The position numbers and the translations under genes were made by a program. Below, piece after piece: positions 1 to 4,997 of a stretch of DNA of 6,354 nucleotides. This DNA is from Propionibacteriaceae bacterium (lineage in GTDB: Bacteria > Actinomycetota > Actinomycetes > Propionibacteriales > Propionibacteriaceae), in the NCBI GenBank assembly GCA_009787035.1, contig WRGV01000035.1, forward strand, positions 1,877-8,230. Reading direction: 5' to 3'. Under the pieces are notes generated by a model, which worked only from the letters and a program-made list of their open reading frames with translations, was not told the DNA's origin and did no database searches. Numbering within the stretch: position 1 is the stretch's first letter; each line of letters opens with the position of its first letter.

Positions 1-956
1 AGCACCTGCCCCAGCGTGGCCCCGGCGGTGCGGGCGGCGGTGGTCACGACGGGGTGCCCGGCCTGCGCCAGCGCGACGACGTCCGCGGTGTTCTCGACGG
101 GCACGCCGCTGGCGACCAGCTGCGCGACCAGCGCCGATCCGGACGCCACGGTCTCCAGGCAGCCGCGGTTGCCGCACGAGCACGGCGTGTCGCCGGCCTG
201 GGGCACGCGCACGTGCGTGATGTCCCCGGCCCCGAATGTGGCGCCGCGGTGCAGCTTCCCGTCGATCATGATGCCGGCGCCGATGCCCGTCCCGGCCTTG
301 ACCGTCACGGTGCAGCCCAGGCCCTCGGGTCGGGCCAGGTACTCGCCGTACGCCATCGCGTTCGCGTCGTTCTCGACGGCCGTGGGCACGCCGAAGCGGT
401 TCTCCAGCCAGCCGCGCACGTTGAACCCGGCCCAGCCGGGCATGCGCGAGGGCATCATGACGACACCGGTCGCGGTGTCGACGGGCCCGGGCACGCTGAT
501 GCCGATGGCGCGCAGGACGCACGAGGTGGGCTGGGCCGCAAGCATCTTCTCGGCCTGGTCTGCCAGGTACTCCAGGACGGGGATCGGCCCTTGTGAAAGG
601 TCGGTGGGGATCGTCTGGCGCGTCTGGATCTCGTCGACCACGCTGAGCACGCCCATCTGGGTCGACAGCCCGCCGAGGTCGATCGCGATCGTGGACGAGC
701 CGTCGCCCGTCAGGCGCAACCGTCTCGCCGGACGGCCCCGCCCGGCGTTGTTGTGGAATTCGGTGCCTACCTCGGCGTCGAAGAGCACGCCGTCCTCTAG
801 CAGCTGGTTTACGTGGAACGAGATGGTTGAGGGGGTCAGGTTGAGGGCGCGCGCCAGGGCGATGCGGGTGGACGCGCGGCCGGAACCGACGAGGGACACG
901 ATGCAAGCGTTGATCGGGCCTCGCCCGACGTGGCCGGCACTGTTGTTTTTTGTCAC
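1..956 (-). CDS. ROK-family (NagC/XylR-like) transcriptional regulator, C-terminus off the left edge
   Basis: A probable sugar-responsive DNA-binding repressor acting in the cytoplasm. The GTG start at 956-954 gives 318 codons before the window edge; full ROK regulators are usually about 380-410 residues, so roughly 70-90 are missing. The start is supported by an AAGGAAAGGA Shine-Dalgarno stretch (plus-strand 967-976) 10 bases upstream. Residues about 15-57 form a winged helix-turn-helix (ARALNLTPSTISFHVNQLL), followed by the family's GRGRPARRL wing element at 72-80. The ROK domain shows IDLGG (92-96), ENDAN (196-200, with D198 the equivalent of the kinase catalytic Asp), GTGIGAG (222-228) and the zinc motif CSCGNRGCLE (C259, C261, C266) with H248. 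Two motifs are altered: DLGGL replaces the kinase DxGGT, and GDITH replaces GEIGH. Loss of the Thr suggests a regulator rather than an active sugar kinase. It is divergent from the ABC operon and probably controls it. The family call is secure; the effector is unknown. Confidence 0.95.
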   Translation of the reverse strand, partial: MTKNNSAGHVGRGPINACIVSLVGSGRASTRIALARALNLTPSTISFHVNQLLEDGVLFDAEVGTEFHNNAGRGRPARRLRLTGDGSSTIAIDLGGLSTQMGVLSVVDEIQTRQTIPTDLSQGPIPVLEYLADQAEKMLAAQPTSCVLRAIGISVPGPVDTATGVVMMPSRMPGWAGFNVRGWLENRFGVPTAVENDANAMAYGEYLARPEGLGCTVTVKAGTGIGAGIMIDGKLHRGATFGAGDITHVRVPQAGDTPCSCGNRGCLETVASGSALVAQLVASGVPVENTADVVALAQAGHPVVTTAARTAGATLGQV

Positions 957-988
957 TAGAAGTCGATCCTTTCCTTGGAGAAAGCGGC

Positions 989-1000
989 TTCGGTTCCGAA
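989..1000. promoter_or_regulatory. Inverted repeat TTCGG-tt-CCGAA, candidate operator
   Basis: The two perfect 5-base arms separated by two bases form a near-palindrome 33 bases upstream of the ROK start codon, in its presumed leader. A further CCGAA half-site lies at 1052-1056. Position and symmetry suit a dimeric helix-turn-helix regulator such as ROK, giving autoregulation. A short repeat of this size can occur by chance in GC-rich DNA, so the role is inferred. Confidence 0.3.
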
Positions 1001-1014
1001 AAGTGCTATGGAGT

Positions 1015-1041
1015 TTGTCCCTAATAATACTGCGGTATGGT
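1015..1041 (+). promoter_or_regulatory. Possible promoter of the ABC operon (weak match)
   Basis: TTGTCC (1015-1020) resembles a -35 box and TATGGT (1036-1041) a -10 box, each matching four of six consensus bases. The 15-base spacer is short. It would give a leader of roughly 210 bases ahead of the binding-protein gene. Actinobacterial promoters often match the consensus poorly, so this is only a candidate. Confidence 0.22.
1024..1029 (-). promoter_or_regulatory. Possible -10 element for the ROK regulator
   Basis: Read on the minus strand the AT-rich patch gives TATTAT, a fair -10 hexamer about 70 bases upstream of the ROK GTG start. No recognisable -35 hexamer lies 16-18 bases further upstream. 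The patch overlaps the candidate plus-strand promoter, so the two divergent transcription starts could compete if both are real. Confidence 0.2.
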
Positions 1042-1163
1042 CCCAGCGGAGCCGAATTCATCACAAAGGTTTGGCCTGCCCGCACCCGCGCTGCCAGGGG
1101 TGGCTATGCTGAAGATGCTGAGCGCCGATGCCGGTGCCTCCAGGGCCTCCCACAGTCCCTCCC

Positions 1164-1191
1164 TTCGATGAAACTTCAGACAACAATCGAA
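1164..1191. promoter_or_regulatory. Inverted repeat TTCGAT-N16-ATCGAA enclosing TGAA-ac-TTCA, candidate operator
   Basis: Perfect 6-base arms at 1164-1169 and 1186-1191 flank 16 bases. A second small inverted repeat, TGAA-ac-TTCA at 1169-1178, overlaps the left arm. The block lies 67-94 bases upstream of the binding-protein start, where a repressor bound at this site could block the operon. The assignment to ROK binding is inference from position and symmetry only. Confidence 0.3.
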
Positions 1192-1244
1192 AGAACCCCC
1201 GTAGCAGGAGACATCGACACAAACTCGCGCGTGCAGCCCGATTG

Positions 1245-1252
1245 AGAGGAGA
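1245..1252 (+). promoter_or_regulatory. Strong ribosome binding site of the binding-protein gene
   Basis: AGAGGAGA ends 5 bases before the GTG at 1258 and its GGAG core is 6 bases away, a near-ideal Shine-Dalgarno. It decides the GTG start and suits a protein made in large amounts. Confidence 0.8.
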
Positions 1253-1257
1253 TCTTC

Positions 1258-3075
1258 GTGCGAGCCATACCCATTCGGATCCTGGCGGCCACCCTCGGTG
1301 CCGTCACGGCCATCGCGCTGGCAGGGTGCTCGTCCGGCAGCCCGAACAGCACCACCGGCTCCGGCACCCCCGGCGCCGCCAGCGACCAACCCGTCACCTA
1401 CGCTCTGATGCCCGATCAGGGGCCGAGCTGGGTGGCCCCGATCAGCCCGCCCGACAAGATGGTGACGGCCAACGGCGCGCTCCACGCACTGATGTGGGTC
1501 CCCCTGTTCCAGTACGACGGCGCGTCCGGCAAGCTGGAATGGGACCAGAAGGCCTCGGCCGCGTCGTCCTACACCTTCAGCGCCGACAACACGTCCATCG
1601 ACATCACGCTGGGCAACCTCACCTGGTCGGACGGCAAGCCCGTCACCAGTCGCGACGTCCAGTTCAGCTACAACCTGGTCAAGAACAACACCGACCTGTG
1701 GGGCTCGTACAGCGCGGGCTTGTACCCCGACTCGGTCAAGAGCTTCACGATCACCGACGACAAGCACTTCACGATCACGTTCGACAAGGCGTACAACCAG
1801 CAGTTCCTGCTGGCCAACCAGCTGAGCATGATCGTGCCGATGCCGCAGCACGCCTGGGACATCGACAAGGCGGGCAACCCGGTGGGCGACTACGACCAGA
1901 CGGCCGACGGTGCCAAGGCCGTGTGGCAGTACATCCAGACGCAGGCCGCCGACGTCTCGACCTACGCCACCAACCCGATGTGGCAGGTCATCAACGGCCC
2001 GTACGCCCTCAAGTCCTGGGCGCAGGACGGCTCGGTGACCATCGTCGCCAACACCAAGTACACCGGTGACGACAAGCCGTCGATCACCACGGTCAACTTC
2101 AAGCCGTACACCAGCAACGACGCCGAGATGAACGACGTCCGCGCGGGCGCCCTCGACTACGGCTTCATCACGCCCGACCAGCTGTCCGCCCAGGGGCAGT
2201 ACACGTCGCTGGGCTACAACGTCGTCCCCTGGGCCGGCTGGTCGATCACGTACATGCCGTACAACTTCGCCAACCCGACCATGGGCCCGGTGTTCAAGCA
2301 GCTGTACGTGCGCCAGGGTCTGCAGTCGGCGATCGACCAGCCGACGCTGTCGTCCAAAGTCTGGATGGGTGCGGCGATGCCCGGCTACGGGCCGATCCCG
2401 CAGAACCCGCCGTCCGACTACCTGTCGAGCGTGCAGGCCAACAACCCGTACCCGTACGACCTGACCAAGGCCGAGAAGTACTTCACCGACAACGGTTGGA
2501 CGAAGGGGTCGGACGGCATCCTGGCCTGCACCAACCCGGGCACCGGCGCGGGGCAGTGCGGCGACGGCATCGCGGCGGGCACGCAGATGAAGATCACCGT
2601 GACCACGCAGAACGGCTCGCAGCAGACCGACAACATGATGGCCGCGATCAAGAGCGCGCTCTCGCAGATCGGCGTCTCGATGACCATCCAGTCGGTCACG
2701 CTCGACAACGTGCTGACCACGGCCCAGACCTGCAAGCAGGGGACGGATTGCTCCTGGCAGCTCGTCTTCTTCGGGACGGCCGGCTCGTGGTACTTCTCGG
2801 CGTACCCGTCGGGCCAGTCGCTGTTCTCGCAGACCGCCAAGTGGAACTGCGGGCAGTACTACGACACCAAGGCGTTCGACCTGATCAACCAGATGCTGAC
2901 AAGCTCTGACACCGACATCGCGCAGCAATACTCGGCCTACCTGGCCCAGCAGCTGCCCGTCATGTGGATGCCCAACCCGGTGTACCAGATCTCCGTCGTC
3001 AAGACGAACCTGAACATCGCGACGCAGGATCCGGGCGGCGCGTTCATGCCGCAGCGCTGGAGTTGGACGGCCTAG
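1258..3075 (+). CDS. ABC transporter substrate-binding lipoprotein, family 5 (DppA/OppA type)
   Basis: The extracytoplasmic solute receptor of the importer, 605 residues, anchored to the outer face of the membrane by lipid. The GTG start is set by a strong Shine-Dalgarno. The N-terminus is a lipoprotein signal (R3 and R7, then a hydrophobic stretch) ending in the lipobox LAGC with the acylated Cys at residue 24. A flexible Ser/Gly/Thr/Pro linker follows to about 42. The family 5 hallmark LTWSDGKPVTSRDVQFSY starts near residue 121, with later conserved blocks NGPYALKSW (about 247-255), the aromatic PWAGWSITYMPYNF region and a typical C-terminal LPVMWMPNPVY block. The mature part has five cysteines (424, 434, 492, 498, 531); the first two pairs are close together and could form disulfides. 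Family 5 members bind peptides, nickel or, in many bacteria, oligosaccharides; the divergent ROK regulator favours a sugar. The family is certain and the substrate inferred. The stop codon abuts the next start. Confidence 0.96.
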   Translation: MRAIPIRILAATLGAVTAIALAGCSSGSPNSTTGSGTPGAASDQPVTYALMPDQGPSWVAPISPPDKMVTANGALHALMWVPLFQYDGASGKLEWDQKASAASSYTFSADNTSIDITLGNLTWSDGKPVTSRDVQFSYNLVKNNTDLWGSYSAGLYPDSVKSFTITDDKHFTITFDKAYNQQFLLANQLSMIVPMPQHAWDIDKAGNPVGDYDQTADGAKAVWQYIQTQAADVSTYATNPMWQVINGPYALKSWAQDGSVTIVANTKYTGDDKPSITTVNFKPYTSNDAEMNDVRAGALDYGFITPDQLSAQGQYTSLGYNVVPWAGWSITYMPYNFANPTMGPVFKQLYVRQGLQSAIDQPTLSSKVWMGAAMPGYGPIPQNPPSDYLSSVQANNPYPYDLTKAEKYFTDNGWTKGSDGILACTNPGTGAGQCGDGIAAGTQMKITVTTQNGSQQTDNMMAAIKSALSQIGVSMTIQSVTLDNVLTTAQTCKQGTDCSWQLVFFGTAGSWYFSAYPSGQSLFSQTAKWNCGQYYDTKAFDLINQMLTSSDTDIAQQYSAYLAQQLPVMWMPNPVYQISVVKTNLNIATQDPGGAFMPQRWSWTA

Positions 3076-4089
3076 GTGCCCGCGGCACCAGCGGCGAAGG
3101 CAGGCCCCAGGCGCCCGTTCCGGACCACCTTCTGGTGGTACCTGATCAAGCGCCTGGGGCAGGCCGTGCTGGTGATCGTGATCGTCACGATCATCGTGTT
3201 CTGGCTGCTGCACCTGGCGATGCCGGACGGCCCGGGCGCGGGCGTGCTCGGCATGCAGGCCGACCAGGCGCAGATCGACCGCTGGAACCAGGACCACGGC
3301 TTCGACCTGCCGCTGTGGCATCAGTACCTCAACTACCTCGTCCAGGTCAGCCACGGCGACTTCGGGCAGTCGTTCAAGCAGGCGTCCACGGTCGGGGCGC
3401 TGATCGCATTGCGGCTGCCCAAGACGCTGCTGCTGGCCGGCATCTGCATCGTGATCGCGCTCGCGGTCGCGCTGCCCATGGGCATCTTCCAGGCCACCCG
3501 GCGCGGCAAGGTCGCCGACTACGTGCTCACGTGGCTCAACTTCCTGGTGTACTCGACGCCGTCGTTCTTCCTCGGTCTGATCGTGATCATCGTGTTCTCG
3601 CAGAAGCTCGGGTGGCTGCCGGCGACCGCGCCGAGCGGCAACCCGACCGTGCTGGCGCTGCTGGAGCAGCCGCGGGTCATGGTGCTGCCGGTGATCACGG
3701 GCACGCTGGGCACGATCGCGACGTTCTCGCGCTACATGCGCTCGGCGACGATCGACAACCTGTCCGAGGACTACGTCCGCACGGCCCGCAGCAAGGGGAC
3801 GTCCCGGGCCCGCGTGATCACCCGGCACGTCGTCCGCAATTCACTCACGCCGGTGATCGCGATGCTCGGCTACTACCTGCCCGTGATGTTCGGCGGCATG
3901 CTGGTGGTCGAGTCGCTGTTCAACTACCCCGGCATGGGGCTGCTGTTCTGGCGCTCGGCGCAGCAGGGCGACTACCCGGTGCTGCTGGGCTGCATCCTGG
4001 TGATCGCGCTGGCCACGGTGGTCGGCTCGCTGTTGGCCGACCTGATCCAGGCCGGCCTCGACCCGCGCACGAGGGGGTCGCTGGAATGA
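3076..4089 (+). CDS. ABC transporter permease, DppB/OppB type
   Basis: The first membrane subunit of the importer, 337 residues, a normal length. The N-terminal cytoplasmic tail (to about 22) leads into a first membrane helix at about 28-48, then a long external loop containing DHGFDLPLWHQYLNYL and GDFGQSF, both typical of DppB proteins. Further helices lie at about 117-138, 150-176, 200-220, 258-280 and 301-325. The cytoplasmic EAA loop that docks on the ATPase is DYVRTARSKGTSRARVITRH (232-251). The GTG start follows the TAG stop of the binding-protein gene with no intervening base; the likely Shine-Dalgarno (GGAG at 3059-3062 or GGACGG at 3065-3070) lies inside the upstream gene and is modest, so translation probably relies on ribosomes finishing that gene. 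No other plausible start exists before the first helix. It pairs with the DppC-type permease downstream. Confidence 0.96.
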   Translation: MPAAPAAKAGPRRPFRTTFWWYLIKRLGQAVLVIVIVTIIVFWLLHLAMPDGPGAGVLGMQADQAQIDRWNQDHGFDLPLWHQYLNYLVQVSHGDFGQSFKQASTVGALIALRLPKTLLLAGICIVIALAVALPMGIFQATRRGKVADYVLTWLNFLVYSTPSFFLGLIVIIVFSQKLGWLPATAPSGNPTVLALLEQPRVMVLPVITGTLGTIATFSRYMRSATIDNLSEDYVRTARSKGTSRARVITRHVVRNSLTPVIAMLGYYLPVMFGGMLVVESLFNYPGMGLLFWRSAQQGDYPVLLGCILVIALATVVGSLLADLIQAGLDPRTRGSLE

Positions 4090-4997
4090 GTGAGCTCAGG
4101 CTCGTCCCCAAGCGTGTGGACGAGATCGCGCCGCGGCTGTCGTCCGCCTCCCCGGCCGCGCGGGCGTGGCGCAGGTTCCGGGCCAACAAGCTGGCCATGG
4201 TGGGGCTGTGCCTGGTGGTGCTGCTGGTGCTGTTTTGCCTGGTGGGGCCGCTCGTGTGGCGCACCGACCAGATCCACACCAACATCTACTCCGATCTGAT
4301 GGCCCCGCCCGGCACGCCCGGGCACCCGCTGGGCACCGACGATCTGGGCTATGACGTGCTCGGACGGCTGATGAAGGGCGGCCAGACCTCGCTGATCGTC
4401 GGCCTGCTCGCGGGCCTGCTGGCGACGCTGATCGGCACCATCTGGGGCTCGGTCGCGGGCTACGTCGGCGGCGTCGTCGACACGATCATGATGCGCATCG
4501 TGGACGCCGGCATCGCGCTGCCCGCCACGTTCCTGCTGCTGATCCTGTCGGCGATCACGCGCCCCAGCCTGCCGCTCATGATCGTGGTGATCGGCCTGGT
4601 CAGCTGGCTGGTGCCGGCGCGGCTGATCCGGGCCGAGTCGATCTCGGTCAAGCAGCGCGACTACGTGCAGGCGCTGCGGGCCGTCGGCGGCTCGCACACC
4701 CGCGCGGTGGCCCGGCACATCATCCCGAACACCGTCGGCACGATGATCGTCAACGCGACCTTCCAGGTGGCGGACGCGATCCTGCTGGTCGCGTACATCT
4801 CGTACCTCGGCATGGGCATCCAGGCGCCCGCGACCGACTGGGGCGCGATGCTGACCAAGGGCATCACCTACACCTACCAGGGCGCGTGGTGGCTGATCTT
4901 CCCGGCCGGCCTGCTGATCGTGATCACGGTCTGCGCGTTCAACTTCGTGGGCGACGGCCTGCGGGACATGTTCGACGTGAAGGGGCGCGAGGCATGA
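4086..4997 (+). CDS. ABC transporter permease, DppC/OppC type
   Basis: The second membrane subunit, 303 residues. The start ATG at 4086 overlaps the upstream stop as ATGA and has GAGGGGG at 4071-4077 as Shine-Dalgarno. The N-terminal OppC-like segment (AWRRFRANKLAMVGL, 27-41) enters the first helix at about 36-57. Then comes the highly conserved HPLGTDDLGYDVLGRLMKGG (80-99), which in this family introduces the transport domain. Helices lie near 102-124, 140-156, 161-179, 219-240 and 267-287. The EAA loop RDYVQALRAVGGSHTRAVAR (191-210) contacts the ATPase. The C-terminal FNFVGDGLRDMFD block (285-297) is typical of DppC. It forms a heterodimer with the preceding permease. Confidence 0.96.
   Translation: MSELRLVPKRVDEIAPRLSSASPAARAWRRFRANKLAMVGLCLVVLLVLFCLVGPLVWRTDQIHTNIYSDLMAPPGTPGHPLGTDDLGYDVLGRLMKGGQTSLIVGLLAGLLATLIGTIWGSVAGYVGGVVDTIMMRIVDAGIALPATFLLLILSAITRPSLPLMIVVIGLVSWLVPARLIRAESISVKQRDYVQALRAVGGSHTRAVARHIIPNTVGTMIVNATFQVADAILLVAYISYLGMGIQAPATDWGAMLTKGITYTYQGAWWLIFPAGLLIVITVCAFNFVGDGLRDMFDVKGREA

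Larger units (their letters stand above)
957..1257. promoter_or_regulatory. Divergent intergenic region between the ROK regulator and the ABC operon
   Basis: These 301 bases are visibly richer in A+T than the flanking genes, especially around 1005-1030 and 1165-1197, and hold no convincing gene of their own. They must carry the promoters of both divergent units. Visible elements are Shine-Dalgarno sites at both ends, a compact inverted repeat at 989-1000, an AT-rich patch at 1022-1030, a tandem pair of ATGCTGA at 1106-1112 and 1115-1121, and an inverted repeat pair at 1164-1191. Open frames that cross the region only run on into shadows of the neighbouring genes. Confidence 0.75.

Noticed and set aside
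1081..1165. GC-rich short complementary stretches that might form a terminator or riboswitch
   Set aside because: No stem longer than a few pairs followed by a T-run was found, and no known riboswitch core was recognised.
16..1245. A plus-strand open frame of 409 codons over the ROK gene and spacer
   Set aside because: It is antisense to a convincing ROK protein, has a low-complexity Pro/Ser/Arg-rich translation, and lacks a ribosome binding site.
1128..2069. A plus-strand frame beginning in the spacer with an ATG, as a possible leader peptide
   Set aside because: There is no Shine-Dalgarno before 1128, and the frame runs on for 313 codons as an out-of-frame shadow of the binding protein.
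1021..3828. A 935-codon open frame on the minus strand, antisense to the binding protein and first permease
   Set aside because: Its predicted protein is an Arg/His/Val/Asp-rich low-complexity sequence typical of antisense frames in GC-rich genes, it resembles no family, and it runs across two genes with clear family motifs.
2964..4085. Extending the DppC-type permease upstream to an ATG at 2964 in the same frame
   Set aside because: The extra 374 residues overlap the binding protein and first permease and are low-complexity shadow; the ATG at 4086 has a good Shine-Dalgarno and the usual OppC N-terminus.
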